Assembly (NCBI GenBank): GCA_039519185.1 | Contig: CM076847.1 | Location: 40,768,916 to 40,832,915, forward strand | Length of the DNA stretch: 64,000 nt | Direction of reading: 5' to 3' | DNA from: Astragalus membranaceus | Taxonomy: Eukaryota; Streptophyta; Magnoliopsida; Fabales; Fabaceae | Shown: in pieces, positions 11,251 through 22,575 of the stretch | Position numbering within the stretch: the first letter of the stretch is position 1 | Layout of the letters: the number at the start of each line of letters is the position of its first letter | The notes under the pieces: model-generated | Seen by the model: the letters and a program-made list of their open reading frames with translations, nothing else | Told to the model about the DNA's origin: nothing | The model's database searches: none | Translations under genes and position numbers: made by a program

Positions 11251-11582
11251 AGATTCTCTTCATTTTCATCTTTAGTTTCTATTTGTTCAAATTATGTATT
11301 TGTTTATTTTCTTATTCAATTATTTTTAATTGTTCTAATAGTTGTCTGATTTCTTCAATATCATTTGACCTTTTTCGTGATTCCATATATTCATCTTTTA
11401 TCCTCTCTATGAAAATACCGATTTGATAAATATTGATGGCTCACTTCCAAAAGATTATTGTTTTTACCAATGAGTTAATTTCTTTTATTCCGCTGGGTTT
11501 GTTACCTAATATTTCTTCTAAATCTTTTATTGTTATACTTTTATTATTCTCCTCGTGATCTTTTTTTTAGATAAGCAAGAAT
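11251..11582 (-). pseudogene. Pararetrovirus-like relic (minus strand)
   Basis: The minus strand has a lysine/isoleucine/glutamate-rich frame (for example TIKDLEEILGN and RSNDIEEIRQLLEQLK) broken by at least one stop. Its composition matches the relic at 32350-32640 on the other side of CACTA-1, which lies next to a caulimovirid-type zinc knuckle. Assignment to an endogenous caulimovirid is an inference from composition and neighbourhood, not from a diagnostic motif in this piece. Confidence 0.35.
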
Positions 11583-11585
11583 TGT

Positions 11586-11870
11586 CACTACAACATTTTT
11601 TGCTTTAGGCCACGCCAACCATTGCCACGGCTAAAAAAGCGTGGCTTAAACCTAGAAGAGGCCATAGTTCTAAAAGCGTGGCAATAAGATAGACAATAGG
11701 CGACGTTTGCCTTAAGTTGATATCAAGCCACACTTTGAAAGTGCATAGGCCACGGATAAAAAACTGTAGATATATAATACCACAATTATGCAAACGTGGC
11801 CTTTAAAAATTTAACAAAAACGTCGCCTTTAGTTTGTTGCATTGCCTTCCGTAAGAATAACGTCGCCTCT
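11586..11870. repeat. CACTA-1 left subterminal repeats
   Basis: Short repeats of GCCACG, GCGTGGC, AGGCCA and CGTCGCC in both orientations follow the terminal CACTACAACA. Such repeats are the binding sites of the TNP1/TNPA protein in En/Spm elements. Confidence 0.75.
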
Positions 11871-11935
11871 AGTAATTAATAATTAACAAAATTATAACAA
11901 TTCCATTTCACATTATTCATTCACATTCGTGGGTA

Positions 11936-12365
11936 ACAGTGCCATCACCTTTGATTGCTACCTCGCGCGCGCTCCACTCCGCCAAAATTTTTGTTGAAAA
12001 TTTCACACCAAAAATTTCAGCGCTTCCTCTGAAACCTTCCATTCAATTTCAATCGATTCTCATCCAGTTTCATTGCATCCTCCCTACCCCTCTCACTTCT
12101 CTCTACAAGAAAACCCTAATTTCAAGCATCGCCAACACTCATCTGCCGTGGTAAGCATCGCCAACGCTCATCTGCCGTCGTACAATGCTCATCTACGATC
12201 ATCTGCCGTGGTATGTACACCAGCCACCGTCGCCAGTGGTTTCTCTCTTTTCCCTCTTACTGATTCGTTGTTCTGTTCTTCCCCCTTTCCCCCTTTCTTC
12301 TCATTGTTCTGTTCTTCCCTTTCTTCTCATTGTTCTGTTCTTCTCACTGTTCTAAGGTCTGATTG
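11936..12365 (+). promoter_or_regulatory. CACTA-1 leader region upstream of tnp2
   Basis: This stretch lies between the subterminal repeats and the gypsy insertion. It has a GC-rich start (CTCGCGCGCGCTCC), pyrimidine-rich leader-like DNA and a local repeat of ATCGCCAACGCTCATCTGCCG (about 12128, 12158 and 12180). It continues at 22098-22575. By position it is the tnp2 5' leader; I see no clear TATA box. The nested gypsy element now separates it from the coding region by 9.7 kb. Confidence 0.4.
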
Positions 12366-12370
12366 TTCAC

Positions 12371-14983
12371 TGTAACACCCCTTTCTACCCGTCAATTTGT
12401 TTATAAAAATCAGAGTTTGAAAAATCTCGTTCATAGGAAATGTTACACGCACTCAAATCAAACGTCGCTTATCCAACTTTAAAAACAGTCTAACTCAAAT
12501 TAATACGTCCACGTAGCACATCACAATATCAAAAACTCAAGCCTCTGGGTTAACGTCACTTATAGAACTTCTCATAACACAAACAACTACGCAGCGGAAA
12601 TTTGTAAAACATAACCAAATAGTCCACATGGACAAAATAATCAAAAATCATTAATAAAGGCCGAGTTCATTATCCCCCCTGAGTGCTACGTATCAGAGCA
12701 TGACGACTCGACTCGAAAAGTGAAGCTAATACCTTCACTGGGAATCACCTGCACGTTACCAACACGAGGGCAACATTCAAACAGGAAAGGGTGAGCATCA
12801 TTTCAGTCTATATAATAGAAAACATGATAAGCACTAATCATAGGCTACGCACTAGAATAATCAGCATCCAAGACACAAAACATCCACAACACAGTCATCA
12901 TTCACATCATGTACAAACTCATCTCATGTCATATAGATTTATGAAATGCAACCCACTCGCGGGTATATGCATGAAGGTACCTTTTCACAAAACATCGCTT
13001 AGCCACTCAGGCCTCATCATCACTTAGCCACTCAGGCCTCAAAACATCACTGGGTTTTATGCATATGGGCATGAGACTCTATGACATGCACCACTCACTT
13101 CATAAGATCACACAATCACTCAGATCACAGTCAACAATGTGACCCATCACTTACCTGTTTGCTCGCCCGGAGCACAGCACCTGTCAAATTCATAATCATC
13201 ACACAACATCACTAGGCCACTTAGACCTTAACCTCACTTAGCCACTCGGGCCCCAATTGACACTTACACATAAACATCATTTAACTCAAACATTAGCCAC
13301 TGAGGGCAAAAACGTCATTTGACTAGCCACCAAGGGCATCCTCGTCATTTACACATCATTATCATTAACTTTGGCCACTAGGGGCAAAACAGTCATTTGA
13401 CTAGCCACCAAGGGCATCCTCGTCATTTACACATCATTATCATTAACTTTGGCCACTAGGGGCAAAACAGTCATTTTGACACTACCGTGTTGAAAACTGT
13501 TGTTTATACACCAAAAGGGATTTTTAAAGAGTTCCACGTCATTTTTCAATGTCACTGAGGCGACCACCGGGGACAGCCACTTGGGCGCCCACAAACAGTC
13601 AGAAAATAACAATTTTTCATTTTAAAAATTGAACCCACAAATAGACAACGTAAAAAGCTTCATGACACTTTTCGAATCGTTCAAAACGGACGTCTAAGTC
13701 AAAAGTTATGATAAAAACAGTTTTGGAAAAATTAGGCAACACCCAGGGAACAGGCGCCTTGGGCGCCCAGGCAACCAGGCAACAAGTGCACAGGCGCCCA
13801 GCGCCCAGGAGCAACAGCGCGCCACACAGCGCAACAAGCAACACTGACACGGGCGCCTAGCGCCCAGGGGCAACAATGCGCGCACAACACAGCGCCATAG
13901 GCACTCAGCGCCCAGGCGCGCACACGCGCACACACAGACAACACGGGCGCCAGCGCCCAGGCGCGCACAGCGCGCAACACACACAGACACGGGCGCCTAG
14001 CGCCCAGGCGCGCCCCCACGCGCAGCAACAACACAGAACAGGCGCCCAGCGCCCAGCATAGGCGCCCAGCGCCCAGAAACGGCAGCAACATCCAGATTTT
14101 GCCCAACACTTTTTAACAACTAAAAATTCGTTTCCTTCTCAATTTTAAGACATAAAACTCCAATTTTTCCCAGCAACCAAAACACACTTATCCCATTCCA
14201 ATTTACCAAAACTCAATTTATCAAAATTCAATTAAAACAAACATCAACACTAACATCTTCATGGCGCCCTAGGCGCCCAACATCCACACCCTTATGCGAC
14301 TTCACTTTCAACAATTCAAACACATAGATCACACCATAGTTCTCATTACATACGCATAGCATCATCAATAGTGCAATTCGTAGATCAAACACCAAGCAAC
14401 AATCAAATCGCGTGAACTCATGATTAACATATATATATATATATATATACGAAAATTGGCATCAAGAACAATCAAGAACGCAAGAACATCAAAACCATCA
14501 TGCAATCTAGGAGAAACCTTAGATCTAGGGCCTATCATAGAATGTATTAGATAGAGTGATAGAGCTCCCCTAACCTCGAAATTGAAGAACGGAGACTCCG
14601 GAGATAGCCACGCACAGGATCACAGCAACAAAATCACGCTCCTCGCTCTTCCTTGCTTGCGACTTCTCTCTTCTTCCTCTTCTCTCCTTACGGCGCTCCT
14701 CCTAGCTCTCTCTCTATCTCACGCTCTTTCTTTCTTTCTTTCTTTTGATTTCGCCCCAAATGCCACAAACCCTAGCCCCCCTCCAACTAACCACTTCGCC
14801 TATTGTGGATCATGGGCTTGGGCTTTCCACTTAAGCCCAAGTCATGCAAGTGGCGCCTCCACTCCTTCCTAATACCACCAAAAATAAATAAAATTCTAAT
14901 TAATCGAATTACATCAAATAATTTAATTTAAATCCCCAATTATTTAATTAAATAAATTAATTAAATAATTTTAGGGTGTTACA
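12371..14983 (-). repeat. 3' LTR of the young gypsy element
   Basis: It is 2613 bp and starts TGTAACACCC and ends GGGTGTTACA on the plus strand. It contains a 78-bp tandem duplication (units at about 13325 and 13403), a GGCGCC array (13755-14085), an AT dinucleotide run (about 14430-14449) and a CTTT run near 14730. Confidence 0.95.
13755..14085. repeat. GGCGCC array in the 3' LTR
   Basis: GGCGCCCAGCGCCC-type words recur with short CA-rich spacers; several GCGCGC stretches are present. The open frames through it on both strands are low-complexity products of the array. Confidence 0.85.
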
Positions 14984-14995
14984 ACTCTCCCCCAC
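14984..14995 (-). other. Polypurine tract of the young gypsy element
   Basis: The minus strand reads GTGGGGGAGAGT directly before the TGTAAC start of the 3' LTR, the normal second-strand primer position. The gag-pol stop codon lies immediately upstream. Confidence 0.9.
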
Positions 14996-17900
14996 TTAGA
15001 ATATTTCGTCCTCGAAATTTACCTGATCAAACAACTCTGGGTAGAACTCGCGCATCTTGCTCTCTAACTCCCAAGTCATACTCTCGCCGGCAGCTCCTAG
15101 CCAGACCACTTTCACTAATGCAATCTCTTTGCCTCTAAGCGCCTTCACTTCACGATCCTCAATCCTTACGGGCATCGTCTCCATAGTGAGATTATCCCGC
15201 ACCTCCACATCGTCCACTTGGATCACATGAGATGGATCCGAAACATACTTCCGAAGTTGCGACACGTGAAACACGTCGTGCAAGTTCGAAAGATTTGGCG
15301 GTAAAGCCACTCTATAAGCCACATTTCCAATTCTCTCGGATATCTGATAAGGACCAACAAATCGAGGAGTGAGCTTCTTCGATTTCAACGCCCGACCAAC
15401 ACCGGTAATAGGAGAAACCCTCAAGAACACATGCTCACCCTCCTGAAACTCTAAATCCTTCCTCCGCTTGTCATGATAACTCTTCTGACGACTCTGCGAA
15501 GCCTTCATCTTCTCACGGATCATCTTGATCTTCTCCGTAGTCTCCCGGACAATCTCCGGTCCCAAAACTACACTCTCTCCCGAATCATACCAACATAATG
15601 GCGTCCTACACTTTCGACCATACAATGCTTCAAATGGTGCCATCCCAATACTGGAATGGTGACTGTTGTTATAGGTAAACTCAATCAACGCAAGATAGGA
15701 ATCCCATGAACCCCGCTGTTCCAATACACAAGCTCTCAACAAATCCTCCAACGACTGAATTGTTCTCTCGGACTGACCATCGGTCTGGGGATGATACGCC
15801 GAACTCATTTTCAACTTAGAACCCAATTCTTTCTGCAAACTCTTCCAAAACTCGGAAGTGAACCTCGGATCCCTGTCTGACACAATACTCTTCGGAACAC
15901 CGTGCAGCCTCACAATCTCCTTGACGTATACCTCTGCCAACCTCGACACTGGATAAGTGATATTAATAGGAATAAAGTGAGCAGACTTCGTTAACCTATC
16001 AATGATCACCCAAATAGCGTCATGACCCTTAGCTGTATTCGGTAACCCCGTCACAAAATCCATTGCTATGCTATCCCATTTCCACTCTGGTATTTCCAAC
16101 GGTTGCATTAGCCCTGCAGGCTTCTGATGCTCTACCTTAGATTTCTGACAGGTCAAACAGGCATACACAAATTGCGCCACATCTCTCTTCATACCATACC
16201 ACCAAAATATCTTTTTCAGATCCTGATACATCTTCGTTGCTCCAGGATGGATACTCAACTTGCTACGATGACCTTCCTCTAAAATTGCCTTTCTCATCTC
16301 TTCGTCGTCAGGAACACAGATCCTCCCCCGGAACCTCAACACACCTCTGGAATCTAATTTGAAATCTTCATCTTCAGATTGGCCAACCCCATTAATTAAA
16401 TCCACTAACTTAACATCTGACTTCTGAGCCTCTCTGATGCTGCCCAGGAATTCATTGTCGATCTTTAGCATTCCCAGCTTGACACTGCGAGGTGTCATCT
16501 TACAAACCAAACTCAAATCTCTGAATTCTTCAATTAACTCTAATTCCTTCACCATCATAGCCGACATATGCAAGGACTTTCTGCTTAAAGCATCAGCCAC
16601 GACGTTAGCTTTGCCGGGATGATAATTCAAACCAAAGTCATAATCCTTCAAGAGTTCCAACCACCGACGCTGTCTCATATTCAACTCTTTTTGATCGAAC
16701 AGATACTTTAGACTCTTATGATCACTGAACACTTCGAACCTTGAACCATAAAGGTAATGCCTCCAGATCTTGAGCACAAAAACCACAGCAGCCAATTCCA
16801 AATCATGCGTAGGGTAATTTTTCTCATGAATCCGCAATTGCCTCGACGCATACGCAACGACCTTCCCATCCTGCATCAACACACCACCGAGACCCATCTT
16901 CGATGCGTCACAATACACAACGAACGGTTCTTCTGGATTAGGCAACGTCAAAACAGGCGACGTCGTCAATCTCTTTTTCAGTTCCATAAAACTTTCCTCG
17001 CATCGAGCATCCCAAACAAAAACTTTACCCTTGCAAGTCAACTGAGTCAATGGGAGGGCCAACCTGGAAAAACCCTCGATGAACCTCCTGTAGTACCCAG
17101 CCAAACCCAAAAAGCTTCTAATCTCTGTCACGGACTTCGGAGACTCCCACTCCAACACTGCTTCTACTTTTGCCGGATCAACCGCAATACCATTACCAGA
17201 AATCACGTGCCCAAGGAAACTCACCTCTTTCAGCCAGAACTCACACTTCGATAACTTGGCGTACAACTTTTTCTCTTTTAAAACTCCCAACACTGACTTC
17301 AGATGCTCAGCATGCTCTTCATCTGACTTAGAATAAACTAGAATATCATCTATGAAGATTACCACAAACCGATCTAGGTAATCGTGGAAAATACGGTTCA
17401 TATATTCCATAAATACACCAGGAGCATTGGTCACACCGAACGGCATCACTGAATACTCATAATGCCCATACCTCGTTCTGAACGCCGTTTTCTGAACATC
17501 CTCATCCTTTACTTTAATCTGATGATATCCGGACCTCAAATCAATTTTGCTGAAAACACGAGCACCTACTAATTGATCCATCAGATCGTCGATCCTCGGA
17601 AGCGGATACTTATTCTTGATAGTTACCTTATTTAACTGACGATAGTCCACACATAACCTCATGCTCCCATCTTTCTTCTTCACTAACAATACCGGAGCTC
17701 CCCACGGTGATACACTTGGTCTCACAAACTTTTTCTCAAGCAATTCTTCAAGTTGCGTCTTCAACTCAGACAATTCCGACGCCGACATTCTGTACGGTGC
17801 CATAGACACAGGCCTCGTACCAGGTACAAGATCAATCGAAAACTCAACTTCTCTTTCCGGTGGCACACCCGGGATTTCATCAGGAAATACTTCAGGAAAT

Positions 17901-19366
17901 TCGCGTACTACCTTCAGCTCTTCAATAACAGCCTGACTCTCAGCAGACAACGAAGCCATCAACGCAAATAACTGAACTCCTTCTTTCTTCAATTTCTTCA
18001 ACTGGTCAGCAGACACCAAAACCGAACTTTCTTCACCGAAACTAACCGACTTGCTACGACAGTTGATATGAACGTGATTATTCTCTAACCAGTCCATGCC
18101 TAAGATTACATCCAGACCTCTCAACGGCAAACAGACAAAATTCACAATAAAGTCCCTGCCGAAGATCGACACGGGACACTGAGAACACACCTGGGACGTA
18201 ATCACCGACCCCTTCGCAGGAGTATCGACAACCATATCCCCACACATAGCAGATAAAACAAGACCCAATTTTTTACAGCAATCAACAGAAATAAAACAAT
18301 GGGTAGCACCAGTATCAATAAGAGATTTCAGAGAAGTACCATTAATAAAACACGTACCTCTGATCAGACCATCATCATCCTCAGGCTCCTCTCCTGCCAA
18401 TGCAAATACCTTCCCAGTAGACCTTTCCTTTTTCGGCTTTGTACACTTCGTACTGATATGCCCAGACTCACCACAGTTGAAACACACCACATCCTTGACC
18501 TTACAATCGGCTGCCATATGACCCTTTTTACCGCAACGGTAGCAATTCCTATCATCCGACCTGCACGTAGTACTCTTGTGGCCAGGCTTGCCACACTTAT
18601 AACAGACAATGCTAGCAGGGGCATCTCCCCCGCTAGGACCCTTACCTCCAGCAGCCTTCTGATAACTCTTACCCGCAGGAACCTCATACGGCTTGCTTCG
18701 ACTCTGAAACTTGCCCTTTCTCTCAGATGTAGCTTTGTAGCGAGCAGTACTGTCTTCCTCGAAAATTCTGCAACTGTCAACCAGATCTGCGAACACACGA
18801 ATCTTCTGATAACCAATGGCCTGTTTAATATCAGGCCTCAACCCATTCTCAAATTTGATGCATTTAGAAAATTCAGCTGTAGCCTCACTGTAATGTGGAT
18901 AAAATTTGGCTAGCTCCACAAATTTTGCCGCATAGGCAGTCACAGACATACCACCCTGCTTCAGCTCCAAAAACTCTATCTCTTTCTTCCCGCGGACGTC
19001 TTCAGGAAAATACTTTCTCAGAAATTCCCTGCTGAAAACCTCCCAAGTAATCTCTTCCTGCACAGCCTCTAACCTCTGCCTAGTAGCCAACCACCAGTCG
19101 TCGGCCTCCTCGGCTAACATGTGGGTACCAAAGCGGACCTTCTGCTCAACAGTACAGTCCATCACCCTGAAAATCCTCTCGATCTCCTTCAGCCAAGCCA
19201 TAGCACCATCTGGATCATATTTGCCCTTAAAGGTGGGCGGATTCTCCCTCTGGAAGGTAGTCAGACTCCTAAAACCAGCATTATCACCAACATTTTGCTG
19301 ACCCTGCACAGCCTGAGCCATAGCTTGCAATGCAGCAGCAAGAGCAGCGTCGTTTCTTCCAGCCAT
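14996..19366 (-). CDS. Gag-Pol polyprotein, Tekay-type Ty3/gypsy retrotransposon, intact
   Basis: One open frame of 1456 residues encodes every protein needed for retrotransposition. Order with rough residues: gag core (about 55-165); three CCHC zinc knuckles (252-305; CYKCGKPGHKSTTC, CYRCGKKGHMAADC, CFNCGESGHISTKC); aspartic protease with DTGATH (about 352); reverse transcriptase with KIDLRSGYHQI and the FIDDILVYS active site (about 675); RNase H starting VVYCDAS (about 817) and ending at VADALSRK (about 925); integrase with an HHCC zinc region (about 1037-1078) and DDE residues in MDFVTGLP, SDRDPRF and SERTIQSLEDLL; and a chromodomain-like C-terminus (about 1395-1453) that in related elements guides integration into chromatin. 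The start MAGRNDAALAAAL is the first methionine after the primer site and is shared with the decayed copy at 38081. No stop or frameshift is seen. Confidence 0.95.
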   Translation of the reverse strand: MAGRNDAALAAALQAMAQAVQGQQNVGDNAGFRSLTTFQRENPPTFKGKYDPDGAMAWLKEIERIFRVMDCTVEQKVRFGTHMLAEEADDWWLATRQRLEAVQEEITWEVFSREFLRKYFPEDVRGKKEIEFLELKQGGMSVTAYAAKFVELAKFYPHYSEATAEFSKCIKFENGLRPDIKQAIGYQKIRVFADLVDSCRIFEEDSTARYKATSERKGKFQSRSKPYEVPAGKSYQKAAGGKGPSGGDAPASIVCYKCGKPGHKSTTCRSDDRNCYRCGKKGHMAADCKVKDVVCFNCGESGHISTKCTKPKKERSTGKVFALAGEEPEDDDGLIRGTCFINGTSLKSLIDTGATHCFISVDCCKKLGLVLSAMCGDMVVDTPAKGSVITSQVCSQCPVSIFGRDFIVNFVCLPLRGLDVILGMDWLENNHVHINCRSKSVSFGEESSVLVSADQLKKLKKEGVQLFALMASLSAESQAVIEELKVVREFPEVFPDEIPGVPPEREVEFSIDLVPGTRPVSMAPYRMSASELSELKTQLEELLEKKFVRPSVSPWGAPVLLVKKKDGSMRLCVDYRQLNKVTIKNKYPLPRIDDLMDQLVGARVFSKIDLRSGYHQIKVKDEDVQKTAFRTRYGHYEYSVMPFGVTNAPGVFMEYMNRIFHDYLDRFVVIFIDDILVYSKSDEEHAEHLKSVLGVLKEKKLYAKLSKCEFWLKEVSFLGHVISGNGIAVDPAKVEAVLEWESPKSVTEIRSFLGLAGYYRRFIEGFSRLALPLTQLTCKGKVFVWDARCEESFMELKKRLTTSPVLTLPNPEEPFVVYCDASKMGLGGVLMQDGKVVAYASRQLRIHEKNYPTHDLELAAVVFVLKIWRHYLYGSRFEVFSDHKSLKYLFDQKELNMRQRRWLELLKDYDFGLNYHPGKANVVADALSRKSLHMSAMMVKELELIEEFRDLSLVCKMTPRSVKLGMLKIDNEFLGSIREAQKSDVKLVDLINGVGQSEDEDFKLDSRGVLRFRGRICVPDDEEMRKAILEEGHRSKLSIHPGATKMYQDLKKIFWWYGMKRDVAQFVYACLTCQKSKVEHQKPAGLMQPLEIPEWKWDSIAMDFVTGLPNTAKGHDAIWVIIDRLTKSAHFIPINITYPVSRLAEVYVKEIVRLHGVPKSIVSDRDPRFTSEFWKSLQKELGSKLKMSSAYHPQTDGQSERTIQSLEDLLRACVLEQRGSWDSYLALIEFTYNNSHHSSIGMAPFEALYGRKCRTPLCWYDSGESVVLGPEIVRETTEKIKMIREKMKASQSRQKSYHDKRRKDLEFQEGEHVFLRVSPITGVGRALKSKKLTPRFVGPYQISERIGNVAYRVALPPNLSNLHDVFHVSQLRKYVSDPSHVIQVDDVEVRDNLTMETMPVRIEDREVKALRGKEIALVKVVWLGAAGESMTWELESKMREFYPELFDQVNFEDEIF

Positions 19367-19461
19367 TACGAACTATCACTGCAGCACAAACTAAAGATTT
19401 AGAACTAATCTAATGTCATAAGACACTATGACAGGACAACATTGGCCGGACAGACCGAACT

Positions 19462-19473
19462 GCTCTGATACCA
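19462..19473 (-). other. Primer-binding site (initiator tRNA-Met)
   Basis: The minus strand reads TGGTATCAGAGC, four bases inside the 5' LTR end, the standard iMet primer site of plant gypsy elements. Confidence 0.95.
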
Positions 19474-19477
19474 CTAA

Positions 19478-22092
19478 TGTAACACCCCTTTCTACCCGTC
19501 AATTTGTTTATAAAAATCAGAGTTTGAAAAATCTCGTTCATAGGAAATGTTACACGCACTCAAATCAAACGTCGCTTATCCAACTTTAAAAACAGTCTAA
19601 CTCAAATTAATACGTCCACGTAGCACATCACAATATCAAAAACTCAAGCCTCTGGGTTAACGTCACTTATAGAACTTCTCATAACACAAACAACTACGCA
19701 GCGGAAATTTGTAAAACATAACCAAATAGTCCACATGGACAAAATAATCAAAAATCATTAATAAAGGCCGAGTTCATTATCCCCCCTGAGTGCTACGTAT
19801 CAGAGCATGACGACTCGACTCGAAAAGTGAAGCTAATACCTTCACTGGGAATCACCTGCACGTTACCAACACGAGGGCAACATTCAAACAGGAAAGGGTG
19901 AGCATCATTTCAGTCTATATAATAGAAAACATGATAAGCACTAATCATAGGCTACGCACTAGAATAATCAGCATCCAAGACACAAAACATCCACAACACA
20001 GTCATCATTCACATCATGTACAAACTCATCTCATGTCATATAGATTTATGAAATGCAACCCACTCGCGGGTATATGCATGAAGGTACCTTTTCACAAAAC
20101 ATCGCTTAGCCACTCAGGCCTCATCATCACTTAGCCACTCAGGCCTCAAAACATCACTGGGTTTTATGCATATGGGCATGAGACTCTATGACATGCACCA
20201 CTCACTTCATAAGATCACACAATCACTCAGATCACAGTCAACAATGTGACCCATCACTTACCTGTTTGCTCGCCCGGAGCACAGCACCTGTCAAATTCAT
20301 AATCATCACACAACATCACTAGGCCACTTAGACCTTAACCTCACTTAGCCACTCGGGCCCCAATTGACACTTACACATAAACATCATTTAACTCAAACAT
20401 TAGCCACTGAGGGCAAAAACGTCATTTGACTAGCCACCAAGGGCATCCTCGTCATTTACACATCATTATCATTAACTTTGGCCACTAGGGGCAAAACAGT
20501 CATTTGACTAGCCACCAAGGGCATCCTCGTCATTTACACATCATTATCATTAACTTTGGCCACTAGGGGCAAAACAGTCATTTTGACACTACCGTGTTGA
20601 AAACTGTTGTTTATACACCAAAAGGGATTTTTAAAGAGTTCCACGTCATTTTTCAATGTCACTGAGGCGACCACCGGGGACAGCCACTTGGGCGCCCACA
20701 AACAGTCAGAAAATAACAATTTTTCATTTTAAAAATTGAACTCACAAATAGACAACGTAAAAAGCTTCATGACACTTTTCGAATCGTTCAAAACGGACGT
20801 CTAAGTCAAAAGTTATGATAAAAACAGTTTTGGAAAAATTAGGCAACACCCAGGGAACAGGCGCCTTGGGCGCCCAGGCAACCAGGCAACAAGTGCACAG
20901 GCGCCCAGCGCCCAGGAGCAACAGCGCGCCACACAGCGCAACAAGCAACACTGACACGGGCGCCTAGCGCCCAGGGGCAACAATGCGCGCACAACACAGC
21001 GCCATAGGCACTCAGCGCCCAGGCGCGCACACGCGCACACACAGACAACACGGGCGCCAGCGCCCAGGCGCGCACAGCGCGCAACACACACAGACACGGG
21101 CGCCTAGCGCCCAGGCGCGCCCCCACGCGCAGCAACAACACAGAACAGGCGCCCAGCGCCCAGCATAGGCGCCCAGCGCCCAGAAACGGCAGCAACATCC
21201 AGATTTTGCCCAACACTTTTTAACAACTAAAAATTCGTTTCCTTCTCAATTTTAAGACATAAAACTCCAATTTTTCCCAGCAACCAAAACACACTTATCC
21301 CATTCCAATTTACCAAAACTCAATTTATCAAAATTCAATTAAAACAAACATCAACACTAACATCTTCATGGCGCCCTAGGCGCCCAACATCCACACCCTT
21401 ATGCGACTTCACTTTCAACAATTCAAACACATAGATCACACCATAGTTCTCATTACATACGCATAGCATCATCAATAGTGCAATTCGTAGATCAAACACC
21501 AAGCAACAATCAAATCGCGTGAACTCATGATTAACATATATATATATATATATATATACGAAAATTGGCATCAAGAACAATCAAGAACGCAAGAACATCA
21601 AAACCATCATGCAATCTAGGAGAAACCTTAGATCTAGGGCCTATCATAGAATGTATTAGATAGAGTGATAGAGCTCCCCTAACCTCGAAATTGAAGAACG
21701 GAGACTCCGGAGATAGCCACGCACAGGATCACAGCAACAAAATCACGCTCCTCGCTCTTCCTTGCTTGCGACTTCTCTCTTCTTCCTCTTCTCTCCTTAC
21801 GGCGCTCCTCCTAGCTCTCTCTCTATCTCACGCTCTTTCTTTCTTTCTTTCTTTTGATTTCGCCCCAAATGCCACAAACCCTAGCCCCCCTCCAACTAAC
21901 CACTTCGCCTATTGTGGATCATGGGCTTGGGCTTTCCACTTAAGCCCAAGTCATGCAAGTGGCGCCTCCACTCCTTCCTAATACCACCAAAAATAAATAA
22001 AATTCTAATTAATCGAATTACATCAAATAATTTAATTTAAATCCCCAATTATTTAATTAAATAAATTAATTAAATAATTTTAGGGTGTTACA
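19478..22092 (-). repeat. 5' LTR of the young gypsy element
   Basis: It is 2615 bp, the near-identical partner of 12371-14983. It carries the same GGCGCC array (20862-21192), the same 78-bp duplication and an AT run two bases longer. Confidence 0.95.
20862..21192. repeat. GGCGCC array in the 5' LTR
   Basis: Same array as at 13755-14085, with no difference visible between the two copies. Confidence 0.85.
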
Positions 22093-22575
22093 TTCACAAC
22101 TTCTCTCTTTGAGACGCCAACTCCAACCAAGCATCGCCAACGCTCACTCTCGCGGAAGGTTTGATACTCGCTCCCTTTTTTTTTCAATTTGGTGTTCACT
22201 TATTTGTGTCTCTTACTGTTGCACATCCATGAGCCAGTTTTATGATATCTTTGAAAAAGTTTCAGTAATGATTTAAAGAAATTTCAGTTGTGAATCCTTT
22301 CATTTTAGGGTTCATACATTCATTTTTATTTGATTTGATTGAAAATGCTTGCTGTGTTCTGTTCTTCCCTTTCATTTTAGGGTTCATACATTCATTTTAG
22401 GGTTCATACATTCATTTTTAGTAGAAATTAGTAAATGCTTCTTGCTGTGTTATTAAGTTAGTAAATGCTTCTTGGATCAATAGTGCATTTTTACATGTTG
22501 TTATAGTATCTATATATCATCATTTCTATTGTGAAGAATTTAATGTATTATTTTTCATATAGTAGATTTAAGGTC

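Larger units (their letters stand above)
12371..22092 (-). mobile_element. Full-length Tekay-type Ty3/gypsy element, TSD TTCAC
   Basis: All structural parts are present: two LTRs (12371-14983 and 19478-22092), primer-binding site, polypurine tract, one open gag-pol frame and TTCAC duplications (12366-12370 and 22093-22097). The LTRs match base for base wherever I compared them except for one substitution (13632 versus the equivalent base near 20742) and a 2-bp difference in an AT microsatellite, so the insertion is very recent. It interrupts the 5' leader of CACTA-1's tnp2. The chromodomain-like tail and the integrase sequence place it in the chromovirus Tekay/Del group. Confidence 0.95.

Noticed and set aside
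13706..14109. Overlapping open frames on both strands in the GC-rich LTR region (also at 20813-21216, 36393-36767, 43059-43452 and 44588-45281)
   Set aside because: They are low-complexity translations of the GGCGCC arrays, repeat in every LTR copy and have no domain.
18299..18913. A 204-codon open frame opposite to the gypsy gag region, and similar antisense frames at 16757-17254, 17661-17971 and 38538-38993
   Set aside because: Antisense shadows of the gag-pol coding sequence.
19462..19473. A tRNA-like sequence
   Set aside because: It is the 12-base primer-binding site of the gypsy element, not a tRNA gene.
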